The position numbers and the translations under genes were made by a program. The notes under the pieces are model-generated. The model searched no databases and had not been told where the DNA came from. It saw only the letters and a list, made by a program, of their open reading frames with translations. From Burkholderia anthina (lineage in GTDB: Bacteria > Pseudomonadota > Gammaproteobacteria > Burkholderiales > Burkholderiaceae): a stretch of 64,000 nt of DNA. This document shows positions 40,194 through 49,822 of the stretch, one piece after another (within the stretch, counting starts at the first letter, position 1; each line of letters starts with the position of its first letter). The stretch lies in assembly GCF_001547525.1 (NCBI RefSeq), contig NZ_CM003768.1, positions 372,001-436,000 of the forward strand, written 5' to 3'.

Positions 40194-40682
40194 ATGGCCA
40201 AGAAAGGCAACGCCACGCAAATCAACATCGGTATCAGCGACAAGGACCGCAAGAACATCGCGGACGGCCTGTCGCGCCTGCTTGCCGATACGTTTACGCT
40301 GTACCTGAAGACCCACAATTTCCACTGGAACGTGACCGGACCGATGTTCAACACGCTGCACCTGATGTTCGAGGAGCAGTACAACGAACTGTGGCTCGCG
40401 GTCGATTCCGTTGCCGAGCGCATTCGCACGCTGGGCGTCGTCGCGCCCGGCACGTTCGCCGATTTCGCGAAACTGTCGTCGGTGCCCGAAGCGAAGGGCG
40501 TGCCGGCCGCCGAGGACATGATCCGCCAGCTCGTCGAAGGGCACGAGGCGGTCGTGCGCACCGCGCGCGAGATCTTCCCGATCGCCGACGCGGCGAGCGA
40601 CGAGCCGACCGCCGACCTGCTGACCCAGCGCCTGCAGACGCATGAAAAGACCGCATGGATGCTGCGGTCGCTGCTCGCGTAA
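40194..40682 (+). CDS. dpsA: Dps, DNA-binding ferritin-like protein
   Basis: A 162-residue ferritin-like protein that forms dodecamers, oxidises iron with peroxide and shields DNA. The intersubunit ferroxidase ligands are visible: His41 and His44 ([11 protein letters not shown]), His56, and Asp71 and Glu75 (AVDSVAERI). The short N-terminal tail has Lys3 and Lys4 for DNA contact. It is downstream of oxyR and katG; in Burkholderia pseudomallei dpsA is known to be peroxide-induced via OxyR, with read-through from katG. Here a terminator separates katG from it, so it may also have its own promoter. Confidence 0.95.
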   Translation: MAKKGNATQINIGISDKDRKNIADGLSRLLADTFTLYLKTHNFHWNVTGPMFNTLHLMFEEQYNELWLAVDSVAERIRTLGVVAPGTFADFAKLSSVPEAKGVPAAEDMIRQLVEGHEAVVRTAREIFPIADAASDEPTADLLTQRLQTHEKTAWMLRSLLA

Positions 40683-40889
40683 GCTTCGCGCTGCCGCGGA
40701 CTTCAGGCCGGCCCGATGCCGGCCGGTCTTGAATCTGTCCCCGGATCGATGCGTGCGACCGTGCGGCCACGCGCGGCGGGCCTCGGCGGCCAGCCGGCCC
40801 GCCTCGGCCGCTGGCCGCGCGTCGCGCCGACATGACGCGGAGCACCGCTCGGCTCTAAAATGCCGGGATTCCCTTCCCGGTGCTTGACC

Positions 40890-41753
40890 ATGCTTGCCCG
40901 CTTCCCCCTGTATCTGCGGCTCGTCCGGATGGACAAGCCGATCGGCAGCCTGCTGCTGCTGTGGCCGACGCTCAACGCGCTGTGGATCGCATCGGACGGC
41001 CACCCGCGCTGGCCGCTGCTCGTGATCTTCGTGCTCGGCACGCTGCTGATGCGCTCCGCCGGCTGCGCGATGAACGACTACGCCGACCGCGATTTCGACC
41101 GCCACGTGAAGCGCACGGCCGACCGGCCGCTGACGTCGGGCAAGATCCGGGCGTGGGAAGCCGTCGCGATCGCGGTCGGGCTGTCGTTCATCGCGTTCCT
41201 GCTGATCCAGCCGCTCAATACGCTGACGAAGGAACTGTCGGTCGTCGCGCTGTTCGTCGCCGGTTCCTATCCGTTCATGAAACGCTTCTTCGCGATTCCG
41301 CAAGCGTATCTGGGCATCGCGTTCGGCTTCGGCATCCCGATGGCGTTCGCGGCCGTGCAGGACACGGTGCCGGTACTGGCCTGGGTGATGCTGGTCGCGA
41401 ACATCTTCTGGTCGGTCGCGTACGACACCGAATATGCGATGGTCGATCGCGACGACGATATCAAGATCGGCATCCGCACGTCGGCGCTGACGTTCGGCCG
41501 CTTCGACGTCGCGGCAGTCATGCTGTGTTACGCGGTGACGCTCGGCATCTACGTGTGGATCGGCGTGACGCTGGGTTTCGGCCTCGTGTACTGGGCGGGC
41601 TGGGCGGCGGCGGTCGGCTGCGCGCTGTATCACTACACGCTGATCAAGGATCGCGAACGGATGCCGTGCTTCGCGGCGTTCCGCCACAACAACTGGCTCG
41701 GCGGCGTGTTGTTCGCGGGCATTGCCGTGCAGTACGCGCTGGCGGCGGTCTAG
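40890..41753 (+). CDS. ubiA: UbiA, 4-hydroxybenzoate polyprenyltransferase
   Basis: Inner-membrane prenyltransferase that attaches the polyprenyl tail to 4-hydroxybenzoate in ubiquinone synthesis. The 287-residue protein has eight or nine hydrophobic helices and both Asp-rich motifs: NDYADRDFD (62-70) and [12 protein letters not shown] (about 180-191), which bind the prenyl diphosphate through magnesium. Start chosen at [17 protein letters not shown]; an upstream in-frame ATG ten codons earlier lacks a ribosome-binding site. Ends in a terminator shared with convergent proC. Confidence 0.95.
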   Translation: MLARFPLYLRLVRMDKPIGSLLLLWPTLNALWIASDGHPRWPLLVIFVLGTLLMRSAGCAMNDYADRDFDRHVKRTADRPLTSGKIRAWEAVAIAVGLSFIAFLLIQPLNTLTKELSVVALFVAGSYPFMKRFFAIPQAYLGIAFGFGIPMAFAAVQDTVPVLAWVMLVANIFWSVAYDTEYAMVDRDDDIKIGIRTSALTFGRFDVAAVMLCYAVTLGIYVWIGVTLGFGLVYWAGWAAAVGCALYHYTLIKDRERMPCFAAFRHNNWLGGVLFAGIAVQYALAAV

Positions 41754-41776
41754 CGATACATCTCGACGATGAAGAG

Positions 41777-41803
41777 AAGCGGCCCAACAAGGCCGCTTTT
41801 GTT
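41777..41803 (+). terminator. Terminator between ubiA and proC
   Basis: AAGCGGCC/GGCCGCTT, 8-bp stem with CAACAA loop, followed by TTGTT. It separates convergent genes. Confidence 0.75.
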
Positions 41804-41872
41804 CGATCCGTTGAGAACCACGTATTGGGTGGCGACGGTCGGGGCGTGTCCGCCGATTGCAATCGGCTACGG

Positions 41873-42685
41873 CTACGCGCGGCCGAGCTCGTCGCCCATT
41901 TCCTTCGCGCGCGCTTCGGCCGCGAGCGCGCCGCGCACGATTGCTTCCTTCACGCCCTGCGCGTCGAACGCCGCGAGCGCGGCGGCCGTCGTGCCGCCTT
42001 TCGACGTCACGCGTTCGCGCAGCACGCTCGCCGGTTCGCCCGACTGCGCGGCGAGCTGCGCGGCGCCGGTGAACGTCGCGACCGCGAGCGCTCGGCCCTG
42101 CTCGTCGTTCATGCCGAGGCGGCGCGCGGCTTCCTGCAGCGCTTCGATGAAATAGAACACGTACGCGGGGCCGCTGCCCGAAATCGCGGTGACCGCGTCG
42201 AGCTGCGATTCGTCGTCGAACCATACGATCTCGCCGACCGCGCCGAGCACGCTCGATGCGAGTTCACGGCCCGCGGCGTCGACGCCCGGCAGCGCGGCCA
42301 GGCCCGTGACGCCCATGCCGACCAGCGCGGGCGTGTTCGGCATCGTGCGCACGACGCGCGCGTAGCCGCCGAGCCAGCGGGCGAGATCCGTGCCGCGGAT
42401 GCCGGCCGCGATGCTGATCACGAGCTGCGATTTCAGGTGCGGCGCGAGCGCCTGCGCGACGTCGTGCAGCACCTGCGGCTTCACCGCGAGCACGATCGCG
42501 TCGTAGTCGGCGAGCGTCGCGTCGACGGTCGCGCCGGTGCGCACGCCGAATTGCTGCGCCGCGCGCGCGCGGACGTCGTCGTTGATGTCGATGGCATACA
42601 GGCCGTCCGCGGCGACGCCGCGCTTGATCAGGCCGCCGATCAGGGCCGCGGCCATGTTGCCGCCGCCGATGAATGCGATTTTCAT
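41873..42685 (-). CDS. proC: ProC, pyrroline-5-carboxylate reductase
   Basis: Last step of proline synthesis, using NAD(P)H. The 270-residue protein begins with the Rossmann motif MKIAFIGGGNMAAALIGGL and has AVKPQVLHDV near 72. It has RTMPNTPALVGMGVTG near 112-127 and the C-terminal dimer signature around 160-235 (ISGSGPAYVFYFIEAL, then TSKGGTT). Start chosen at the Rossmann methionine; a longer frame upstream runs into yggS. It follows yggS by 53 bp, the conserved yggS-proC pair. Confidence 0.96.
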   Translation of the reverse strand: MKIAFIGGGNMAAALIGGLIKRGVAADGLYAIDINDDVRARAAQQFGVRTGATVDATLADYDAIVLAVKPQVLHDVAQALAPHLKSQLVISIAAGIRGTDLARWLGGYARVVRTMPNTPALVGMGVTGLAALPGVDAAGRELASSVLGAVGEIVWFDDESQLDAVTAISGSGPAYVFYFIEALQEAARRLGMNDEQGRALAVATFTGAAQLAAQSGEPASVLRERVTSKGGTTAAALAAFDAQGVKEAIVRGALAAEARAKEMGDELGRA

Positions 42686-42738
42686 GATGTCGGGAATGAG
42701 CGAGTGAATGAACGGAAAGGCGGAAAAGGGCGCGGCGT

Positions 42739-43437
42739 TCAGTGCGCGTAATCGCGCGCGCCGAAGATCGCGGTGCCGATGCGCACGATCGTCGCGCCCT
42801 CGAGCACGGCCGCCTCGAGATCGGCGGACATGCCCATCGACAGCGTGTCGAGCGGCAGGCCGTCGGCGCGCAACGCGTCGAACAGCGCGCGCAGCGCGCG
42901 ATGCGGCGCGCGTTGCGCGGCCGTGTCGCCGGCCGGTTCGGGAATCGCCATCAGCCCGCGTAGCCGCAGGGACGGCAGCGCGGCGACCGCCCGCGCGACC
43001 TCCGCCACGTCGGCCGGCGCGACGCCGCTTTTCGACGCCTCGCCGCTGATGTTCACCTGCACGCACACGTTGAGCGGCGGCAGGTGGGCGGGGCGCTGCT
43101 CGGACAGGCGCTGGGCGATCTTCAGCCGGTCGACCGAATGGACCCAGTCGAAGCGCTCGGCGACGGGGCGCGTCTTGTTCGATTGCAGCGGCCCGATGAA
43201 ATGCCATTCGAGGCTCGCGCGCAGATCGGCGAGCGCGTCGATCTTGTCGATCGACTCCTGCACGTAGTTTTCGCCGAACGCGCGCTGCCCGGCCGCATGC
43301 GCGGCGCGCACGTCGTCGGCCGGAAACGTCTTCGACACGGCGAGCAGCGAGACGGTGGCGGGGTCGCGGCCGGCCGCGCGGGCGGCGTCGGCGATGCGGC
43401 GGTGAACGGAGTCGAGACGGGCGGCGAGATCGGACAT
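42739..43437 (-). CDS. yggS: YggS/PLPBP-family pyridoxal-phosphate homeostasis protein
   Basis: A 232-residue PLP-binding protein of the alanine-racemase N-terminal fold without racemase activity, keeping free PLP and amino-acid pools balanced. The PLP lysine is Lys36 in [25 protein letters not shown] sequence is at about 52-62 ([11 protein letters not shown]), and [11 protein letters not shown] and [28 protein letters not shown] lie toward the C-terminus. Start at [14 protein letters not shown]. Adjacent to proC, as in many bacteria. Confidence 0.94.
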   Translation of the reverse strand: MSDLAARLDSVHRRIADAARAAGRDPATVSLLAVSKTFPADDVRAAHAAGQRAFGENYVQESIDKIDALADLRASLEWHFIGPLQSNKTRPVAERFDWVHSVDRLKIAQRLSEQRPAHLPPLNVCVQVNISGEASKSGVAPADVAEVARAVAALPSLRLRGLMAIPEPAGDTAAQRAPHRALRALFDALRADGLPLDTLSMGMSADLEAAVLEGATIVRIGTAIFGARDYAH

Positions 43438-43567
43438 GACGGGCACGAAAGCGGGCACGGAGGCAGCACGGAAGCGGGTATGAAGCCGATGCGCGGCGAC
43501 GCGCCGCGCATCGATCCGCTCATTATACGGACGGCGCGCGCCGGCACGTCGCGCGCGTGAACAGGCC

Positions 43568-44794
43568 CTAACCGTACAGCAGATGCTCGACGAGCTGGAC
43601 CCAGTGGGCGACCGGCACCTGCGTGCCGCTTTGCAGATGCGCGATGCAGCCGATGTTGCCGGACACGATCATCTGCGGCTCGAGCGCTTGCAGCTTCAGC
43701 AGCTTCTGCTTGCGCAACCGGTACGACAGCGACGGCTGCGTCAGCGAGTAGGTACCGGCCGAGCCGCAGCACAGGTGGCTGTCGGCCGGCAGCCGCACGT
43801 CGATGCCGAGCGTCTCCAGCAGGCGCTCGACCTTGCCGCGCGACTGCTGGCCGTGTTGCAGCGTGCACGGTGGGTGATAGGCGACCGTATGGATCGCGCG
43901 GCGCCGCGCGATCGTCGCGAGCTCGGCCTCGAACGCGAGCAGCACGTCGGAGATGTCGCGGGTCAGCGACACGATGCGCTGGGCCTTCTCCGCGTAGGCC
44001 GGATCGTCGCGCAGCAGGTGCGCGTATTCGAGCACCGTCGCGCCGCAGCCCGACGCGTTCATCACGATCGCCTCGACGCCCTGTTCGACGTGCGGCCACC
44101 ACGCGTCGATGTTGCGGCGCGCGTCGTCGAGCGCCTCGTCGTGATAGTTCAGGTGCAGACGGATCGCGCCGCAGCAGCCCGCGTCGGGCGCGACGACCGT
44201 CTCGATGCCGAGCGCGTCGAGCACGCGTGCGGTCGCGATGTTGATGTTCGGCAGCATCGACGGCTGCACGCAGCCGCCGAGCATCAGCATCTTGCGCGTA
44301 TGCGTGCGGTGCGGCCATTCGAGCAGCCGCGTGCGCGGCGGCACCTTGTCGCGCAGCCGCTTCGGCAGCAGCGGCCGCACGTGCTGGCCGAGCCGCATCA
44401 CCGGCGAGAACAGCGCCGCGTTCGGCACGACGCTCGCGAGCACGCGGCGCATCAGTCGCTGCTGCGCGGGGCGCTGCACCTGCGCCTCGACGTGCTTGCG
44501 GCCGATCTCGACGAGCCGGCCGTACTGAACGCCGGACGGGCAGGTCGTCTCGCAACTGCGGCACGTGAGGCAGCGGTCGAGATGCTGTTGCGTGCTGCGC
44601 GTGACGGCGGCGCCCTCGACCATCTGCTTGATCAGGTAGATGCGGCCGCGCGGGCCGTCGAGTTCGTCGCCGAGCAGTTGATAGGTCGGGCAGGTCGCGG
44701 TGCAGAACCCGCAGTGCACGCACTTGCGCAGGATCGCGTCGGCCTCGTCGCCGTCGGGTGTGTTGCGGATGAAATCGGCGAGGTTCGTTTGCAT
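43568..44794 (-). CDS. glcF: GlcF, glycolate oxidase iron-sulfur subunit
   Basis: A 408-residue electron-transfer subunit with two 4Fe-4S motifs near the N-terminus: CVHCGFCTATCP (about 25-36) and CLTCRSCETTCP (about 75-86). Two cysteine-rich CCG domains follow, containing LGGCVQPSMLPN, DAGCCGAIRLH and HLCCGSAGTYS. It passes electrons from GlcDE to the quinone pool. glcE ends 7 bp upstream, so the two are coupled. Confidence 0.95.
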   Translation of the reverse strand: MQTNLADFIRNTPDGDEADAILRKCVHCGFCTATCPTYQLLGDELDGPRGRIYLIKQMVEGAAVTRSTQQHLDRCLTCRSCETTCPSGVQYGRLVEIGRKHVEAQVQRPAQQRLMRRVLASVVPNAALFSPVMRLGQHVRPLLPKRLRDKVPPRTRLLEWPHRTHTRKMLMLGGCVQPSMLPNINIATARVLDALGIETVVAPDAGCCGAIRLHLNYHDEALDDARRNIDAWWPHVEQGVEAIVMNASGCGATVLEYAHLLRDDPAYAEKAQRIVSLTRDISDVLLAFEAELATIARRRAIHTVAYHPPCTLQHGQQSRGKVERLLETLGIDVRLPADSHLCCGSAGTYSLTQPSLSYRLRKQKLLKLQALEPQMIVSGNIGCIAHLQSGTQVPVAHWVQLVEHLLYG

Positions 44795-44801
44795 CCAGCC
44801 C

Positions 44802-45890
44802 TCAGAGTTCAGGGTAAAGCCGGCCGCGATTGAAGATGCGCGCGGGATCGAACGCGCTCTTCAGCCCGCGGTGGATCTTCATCATCGGCGCGGGCAGCGG
44901 CGTGAACACGCCCGCGCTGCGGTCGTAGGTGTCGCCCGCGCGGAACAGCGTCGCATGGCCGCCGGCCTGCTTCGCGCTCATGCGCACGGTTTGCGCGTCG
45001 GCGTCGGTGATCCACCAGCGCTGCGCGCCGCCCCATTCCATCAACTGGGTGCCGGGCAGGTGCATCGGTTCGGTGATCGACGGCAGCGACAGGCGCCACA
45101 GCGCATAACCGGGCGGGATGCCGTTGAAGAACGGATCGGTGTGTTCGCGCACGCCGGACCAGAAGCGCTCGGCCTCGACCGCGTCGACGACCTCGCCGCC
45201 GAGCAGCGTTTTCGCGGATTTCACCGCGGCTTCCGCGCCCGACAGGCGCAGCACGAGCGTGCCGTTGCGCCACGCGCTCGCGCTGACGGGCAGCGGATGG
45301 CCGCCCCATTCGTTGAGCTTGCGCACCGCGTCGGTCGCGGTCATCTCGAACTTAAGCGTGACTTCGGCGACGGGCATCGGCAGCACCTTGATCGACAGGT
45401 CGAGCATCAGCCCGAGCGTGCCGAGCGCGCCGGCCATCAGCCGCGACACGTCGTAGCCGGCGACGTTCTTCACGACCTGCCCGCCGAAGCGCAGCATGTC
45501 GCCGCGGCCGTTCATCAGCGTGACGCCGAGCACGAAATCGCGCGGGGCGCCGCAGGTGGCGCGGCGCGGGCCCGCGAGCCCGGCCGCGACGCAGCCGCCG
45601 ACGGTGGCCGCGCGGCCGAAATGCGGCGGCTCGAACGGCAGCATCTGGCCGCACTCGGCGAGGACGGTTTCAAGCTGCGCGAGCGGCGTGCCCGCGCGGA
45701 CCGTGACGACGAGTTCGGCCGGGTCGTATGACACGATGCCCTGAAACGCACGCGTGTCGAGTATTTCGCCCTCGAGCGCCTGGCCGTACCAGTCCTTGGT
45801 GCCGCCGCCGCGAATCCGCAGCGGCCGGCCGTCGGCACTGGCGGCGCGGATGCGCTCGGCCCATCCGGCGACGATGTCGTCCTCTTCCAT
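44802..45890 (-). CDS. glcE: GlcE, glycolate oxidase FAD-binding subunit
   Basis: A 362-residue subunit with a PCMH-type FAD-binding domain (about 15-190). It has RIRGGGTKDWYG near 24-35, VTVRAGTPLAQLETVLAE near 60-77 and AATVGGCVAAGLAGPRRATCGAPRDFVLG near 95-123. It lacks the full C-terminal domain of GlcD, as expected. It acts with GlcD and GlcF in glycolate oxidation to glyoxylate. It lies 186 bp downstream of glcD. Confidence 0.94.
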   Translation of the reverse strand: MEEDDIVAGWAERIRAASADGRPLRIRGGGTKDWYGQALEGEILDTRAFQGIVSYDPAELVVTVRAGTPLAQLETVLAECGQMLPFEPPHFGRAATVGGCVAAGLAGPRRATCGAPRDFVLGVTLMNGRGDMLRFGGQVVKNVAGYDVSRLMAGALGTLGLMLDLSIKVLPMPVAEVTLKFEMTATDAVRKLNEWGGHPLPVSASAWRNGTLVLRLSGAEAAVKSAKTLLGGEVVDAVEAERFWSGVREHTDPFFNGIPPGYALWRLSLPSITEPMHLPGTQLMEWGGAQRWWITDADAQTVRMSAKQAGGHATLFRAGDTYDRSAGVFTPLPAPMMKIHRGLKSAFDPARIFNRGRLYPEL

Positions 45891-46076
45891 GTTCCGTTGC
45901 TTTCTCGTCTCGTTGTCCGGTCGATTGTACCGGGGTGGCGCGATTGCACATCGCGACTATCCCTAAGCCCCATCGCGGTTGCGGCACGCCGGCGCCGGCG
46001 CGCGAACGCGCCGAGCCGGTACGGCAGAGCCCCGTACCGCGGCCGCCGGTGCGGGGGCGCGACCCGCGCGTGCCGC

Positions 46077-47570
46077 TCAGAAGCGCGGCAGGTCGGGGTG
46101 CGGCAGCAGCCCGCCGCGCACGTGCTGGCGGCCATATTCGGCGCAGCGCGCGCGGGTCGGGATGCCCTTGTCCGGGTTCAGCAGCCCGGCCGGATCGAAC
46201 GCGCGCTTGACCGCGAAGAACGCGTCGCGCTCCTGCGGCGAGAACTGCACGCACATCGAATTGAGTTTTTCGATGCCGACACCGTGCTCGCCCGTCACGC
46301 TGCCGCCGAATTCCACGCAGCATTCGAGGATTTCCGCGCCGAACTGCTCGGCGCGGTGCAGTTCGTCCGGATCGTTCGCGTTGTACAGGATCAGCGGATG
46401 CATGTTGCCGTCGCCGGCATGGAACACGTTGATGCAGCGCAGCCCGTAGCGCGTCTCGAGCTGCTCGATGCGCGCGAGCAGCGGGCCGATCGCGCGGCGC
46501 GGCACGGTGCCGTCCATGCAGTAGTAATCGGGGGAAATGCGGCCGGCGGCCGGGAACGCGTTCTTGCGGCCGGACCAGAAGCGCAGCCGCTCGTGTTCGT
46601 TGCGCGACACCTGGATGCGCGTCGCGCCGTGCTCGCGCAGCACGGCCGTCATCCGCACGATTTCCTCGGCGACTTCTTCCGGCGTGCCGTCCGATTCGCA
46701 CAGCAGGATCGCCTTCGCGTCGAGGTCGTAGCCCGCGTGCGTGAACGCCTCGACGGCCTGCGTGGCCGGCTTGTCCATCATCTCGAGCCCCGCCGGGATG
46801 ATGCCCGACGCGATGATCGCAGCCACCGCCTCGCCGCCTTTCACCACGTCGTCGAAGCTCGCCATCACGAGCTGCGCGGTCTGCGGCTTCGGGATCAGCC
46901 GCACCGTCACCTCGGTGACGATCGCGAACATCCCTTCGCTGCCGATCATCACCGCGAGCAGGTCGAGGCCCGGCATGTCGAGCGCGAGCGAGCCGAATTC
47001 GACGATCTCGCCGTCGATCGTCACCGCGCGCACGCGCATCACGTTGTGCACGGTCAGCCCGTATTTCAGGCAATGGACGCCGCCGGAATTTTCCGCGACG
47101 TTGCCGCCGATCGTGCAGGCGATCTGCGACGACGGATCGGGTGCGTAATACAGGCCGTACGGCGCGGCCGCTTCCGAGATCGCGAGATTGCGCACGCCCG
47201 GCTGCACGATCGCCGTGCGCGCGTACGGGTCCACTTCGACGATGCGCGTGAAGCGCGCGAGCGACAGCACGACGCCGAGCGCGATCGGCAGCGCGCCGCC
47301 CGACAGGCTCGTGCCGGCGCCGCGCGGCACGATCGGCACTTCCATGCGGCGGCAGATCTGCACGATCCGCTGCACCTGCGACTCCGTCTCCGGCAGCGCG
47401 ACCGCGAGCGGCAGCCGGCGGTAGGCGGACAGGCCGTCGCATTCGTACGGCGCCGTGTCCTCGTCGCGGTACAGCAGGCAGTGGGTCGGCAGCACGGCCA
47501 TCAGCGCCTGCACGATTTCGCGCTGGCGCTGCGCGCGGGCGGCGCTCGACAGTTCGACGGGAGCGTTCAT
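46077..47570 (-). CDS. glcD: GlcD, glycolate oxidase FAD-linked subunit
   Basis: A 497-residue flavoprotein of the VAO fold. FAD-binding segments are VPRGAGTSLSGGALPIALGVV near 90-110 and IGGNVAENSGGVHCLKYG near 155-172. The C-terminal FAD-oxidase domain has NVFHAGDGNMHPLILY near 385-400 and GSVTGEHGVGIEK near 435. Start chosen at MNAPVELSSAARAQRQRE; the frame stays open far upstream, but only as an overlap with the next gene. Upstream by 38 bp is a D-lactate dehydrogenase-like gene read in the same direction. Confidence 0.94.
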   Translation of the reverse strand: MNAPVELSSAARAQRQREIVQALMAVLPTHCLLYRDEDTAPYECDGLSAYRRLPLAVALPETESQVQRIVQICRRMEVPIVPRGAGTSLSGGALPIALGVVLSLARFTRIVEVDPYARTAIVQPGVRNLAISEAAAPYGLYYAPDPSSQIACTIGGNVAENSGGVHCLKYGLTVHNVMRVRAVTIDGEIVEFGSLALDMPGLDLLAVMIGSEGMFAIVTEVTVRLIPKPQTAQLVMASFDDVVKGGEAVAAIIASGIIPAGLEMMDKPATQAVEAFTHAGYDLDAKAILLCESDGTPEEVAEEIVRMTAVLREHGATRIQVSRNEHERLRFWSGRKNAFPAAGRISPDYYCMDGTVPRRAIGPLLARIEQLETRYGLRCINVFHAGDGNMHPLILYNANDPDELHRAEQFGAEILECCVEFGGSVTGEHGVGIEKLNSMCVQFSPQERDAFFAVKRAFDPAGLLNPDKGIPTRARCAEYGRQHVRGGLLPHPDLPRF

Positions 47571-47608
47571 GGGGTCTCCTGCGTGGGGCGCGACGTCGCG
47601 CCGCCGTG

Positions 47609-49018
47609 TCAGCACGTGAAAATCTTGCCCGGATTCATCAGGTTGCGCGGATCGAGCGCGAGCTTGATCGCGCGCATCGTGTCGATTGCGTTGTCGCCGT
47701 GCTCCTTCGGCAGGAAGCGCATCTTGTGCAGCCCGACGCCGTGCTCGCCGGTGCAGGTGCCGCCCAGGCGCAGCGCACGCTCGACGATCCGGTCGTTGAT
47801 GTGTTCGGCTTCGGCCAGTTCCTCCGGCTTGTCGGGATCGATCAGGATCGCGACGTGGAAATTGCCGTCGCCGACGTGGCCGACGATCGGACAGGGCAGC
47901 GACGACGCACGCAGGTCGACCTCGGTTTCCTCGACGCATGCGGCGAGCTGCGAGATCGGCACGCATACGTCGGTCGTCACCGCGCGGCAGCCGGGCTTCA
48001 GCTGAAGCATCGCGAAATACGCGTTGTGGCGCGCGGACCAGAGCCGCGTGCGATCCTCGGGGCGCGTCGCCCATTCGAAGCCCTGGCCGGCGTTCTGGCC
48101 GGCGAGCGCCTGCACGAGTTCGGCCTGTTCCTTCACGCCGGCCTCGGTGCCGTGGAATTCGAAGAACAGCGTCGGCGCTTCGGCGAGCGTCAGGTTCGAG
48201 TGACGGTTGATCGAGCGCACCGCGAGCGCATCGACGAATTCCACGCGCGCGATCGGCACGCCGATCTGGATCGTCTCGATCACCGTGCGCACCGCGTCGC
48301 CCATGGTCGGGAACGTGCAGATCGCGGCCGACACGGCCTCGGGCAGCGGGTGCAGGCGCAGCGTGATCTCGGTGATCACGCCGAGCGTGCCTTCGGACCC
48401 GACGAACAGGCGCGTGAGGTCGTAGCCGGCCGATGACTTGCGCGCGCGCGAGCCGGTTTTCACCACGCGGCCGTCCGCGAGCACCGCAGTGAGGCCGAGC
48501 ACGTTCTCGCGCATCGTGCCGTAGCGCACGGCGTTGGTGCCGGAGGCGCGGGTTGCGGTCATCCCGCCGATGCTGGCGTCGGCGCCCGGATCGATCGGGA
48601 AGAACAGGCCGGTGTCGCGCAGTGCGTCGTTGAGCGCCTTGCGCGTGATGCCCGGCTCGACCGTCACGGTCAGGTCTTCGGCGTTGATCGACAGCACGCG
48701 GTTCATTTCCGACAGGTCGAGCGACACGCCGCCGCGTACCGCGAGCAGGTGGCCTTCGAGCGACGAGCCGGCGCCGTACGGGATCAGCGGCACGCCGTAG
48801 AGCGAGCACAGCGACACGACTTCGCGCACGTCGTCGGTGCTGCGGGCGAACACGACGGCGTCGGGCAGTTGCGGGTCGAACGGGGATTCGTCGCGGCCGT
48901 GATGGGCGCGGACCGCATCGGCGGTCGACACACGCTCGCCGAAGGCGGCGCGCAGCGCATCGAGCATGGCGGGGGGCAGCGGGCGGCGCGTGGCGGCCGG
49001 CGGGGCAGGGTGATTCAC
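47609..49018 (-). CDS. FAD-linked oxidase, D-lactate dehydrogenase (cytochrome)-like
   Basis: A 469-residue VAO-fold flavoprotein close to the DLD group. It has YGVPLIPYGAGSSLEGHLLA near 75-94, ASIGGMTATRASGTNAVRYG near 147-166, VGHVGDGNFHVAIL near 370-383 and GTCTGEHGVGLHKM near 417-430. The group oxidises D-2-hydroxy acids such as D-lactate and passes electrons to cytochrome c or quinone; the exact substrate is not certain. It heads the glcD-glcE-glcF group, suggesting the cluster handles several 2-hydroxy acids. Confidence 0.88.
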   Translation of the reverse strand: MNHPAPPAATRRPLPPAMLDALRAAFGERVSTADAVRAHHGRDESPFDPQLPDAVVFARSTDDVREVVSLCSLYGVPLIPYGAGSSLEGHLLAVRGGVSLDLSEMNRVLSINAEDLTVTVEPGITRKALNDALRDTGLFFPIDPGADASIGGMTATRASGTNAVRYGTMRENVLGLTAVLADGRVVKTGSRARKSSAGYDLTRLFVGSEGTLGVITEITLRLHPLPEAVSAAICTFPTMGDAVRTVIETIQIGVPIARVEFVDALAVRSINRHSNLTLAEAPTLFFEFHGTEAGVKEQAELVQALAGQNAGQGFEWATRPEDRTRLWSARHNAYFAMLQLKPGCRAVTTDVCVPISQLAACVEETEVDLRASSLPCPIVGHVGDGNFHVAILIDPDKPEELAEAEHINDRIVERALRLGGTCTGEHGVGLHKMRFLPKEHGDNAIDTMRAIKLALDPRNLMNPGKIFTC

Positions 49019-49075
49019 GAATGTCTCCTGACTGCTTGTCGTACTGTCGGCTCATTCTACGCCGTAACGTCCGCT

Positions 49076-49108
49076 GCGCCTCGCGCCTCGCGCCTCGCGC
49101 CTCGCGCC
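49076..49108. repeat. 7-bp tandem repeat in a divergent promoter region
   Basis: GCGCCTC occurs four times in perfect tandem (49076-49103), plus a partial fifth copy. It lies between the D-lactate dehydrogenase-like gene (start 49018, minus) and the cobalamin adenosyltransferase gene (start 49176, plus). Confidence 0.8.
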
Positions 49109-49175
49109 GCGGGCTGCGATAATCGCGTTCCAGCCAACCGGGCCGCGTGGCGGCCGCGCACGAGAGGATATTCGC

Positions 49176-49727
49176 ATGGGCAACCGCTTGAGCAAGATCG
49201 CGACGCGCACGGGCGACGACGGCACCACCGGCCTCGGCGACGGGCGGCGCATCGGCAAGGACGACGCACGGATCGCCGCGATCGGCGACGTCGACGAACT
49301 GAACTCGCATCTCGGCGTGCTGCTGGCCGAGGCGCTGCCCGACGACGTGCGCACGGCGCTCGTCACGATCCAGCACGACCTGTTCGATCTCGGCGGCGAG
49401 CTGTGCATCCCCGGCCACACGGTGCTCGACGACACGCATCTCGCGCGCCTCGACCAGTGGCTCGCCGACTACAACGCGACGCTGCCGCCGCTGAAGGAAT
49501 TCATCCTCCCGGCCGGCTCGCGCGCGGCGTCGCTCGCGCACGTGTGCCGCACCGTGTGCCGCCGCGCGGAGCGCTCGATCGTCGCGCTCGGCCGCGGCGA
49601 CACGCTCAATGATGCGCCGCGGCGGTACGTGAACCGGCTGTCCGACCTGCTGTTCGTGCTGGCGCGCGTGCTGAACCGCGCCGGCGGCGGCGCCGACGTG
49701 CTGTGGGAGCGCGGGCGCGTCCGCTAG
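49176..49727 (+). CDS. PduO-type ATP:cob(I)alamin adenosyltransferase
   Basis: A 183-residue helical protein that makes adenosylcobalamin from cob(I)alamin and ATP. The N-terminal ATP-binding signature is KIATRTGDDGTTGLGDGRRI (6-25). The helix-rich core has IGDVDELNSHLG near 36-47, CRTVCRRAERSIVAL near 126-140 and RYVNRLSDLLFVLARVLN near 151-168. No other cobalamin gene is near, so it probably serves salvage. An AGAGGA site precedes the start. Confidence 0.93.
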   Translation: MGNRLSKIATRTGDDGTTGLGDGRRIGKDDARIAAIGDVDELNSHLGVLLAEALPDDVRTALVTIQHDLFDLGGELCIPGHTVLDDTHLARLDQWLADYNATLPPLKEFILPAGSRAASLAHVCRTVCRRAERSIVALGRGDTLNDAPRRYVNRLSDLLFVLARVLNRAGGGADVLWERGRVR

Positions 49728-49782
49728 CCAACCATCACGCTTGTTACGCGCTGCGACAATTTGCCCGAGGGGCGTTCGTTTT

Positions 49783-49809
49783 TAAACAAGTATCGTATAT
49801 GCATGTTTA
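49783..49809. promoter_or_regulatory. Inverted repeat in the hmp promoter region, candidate NO-responsive operator
   Basis: TAAACAAGTAT and ATGCATGTTTA (11-bp arms, 9 matches, 5-bp spacer) lie 13 bp before the flavohaemoglobin start codon. The site is AT-rich in an otherwise GC-rich region. Position and symmetry fit a repressor such as NsrR, but the regulator is an inference. Confidence 0.5.
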
Positions 49810-49822
49810 ACGGAGAACGAAC

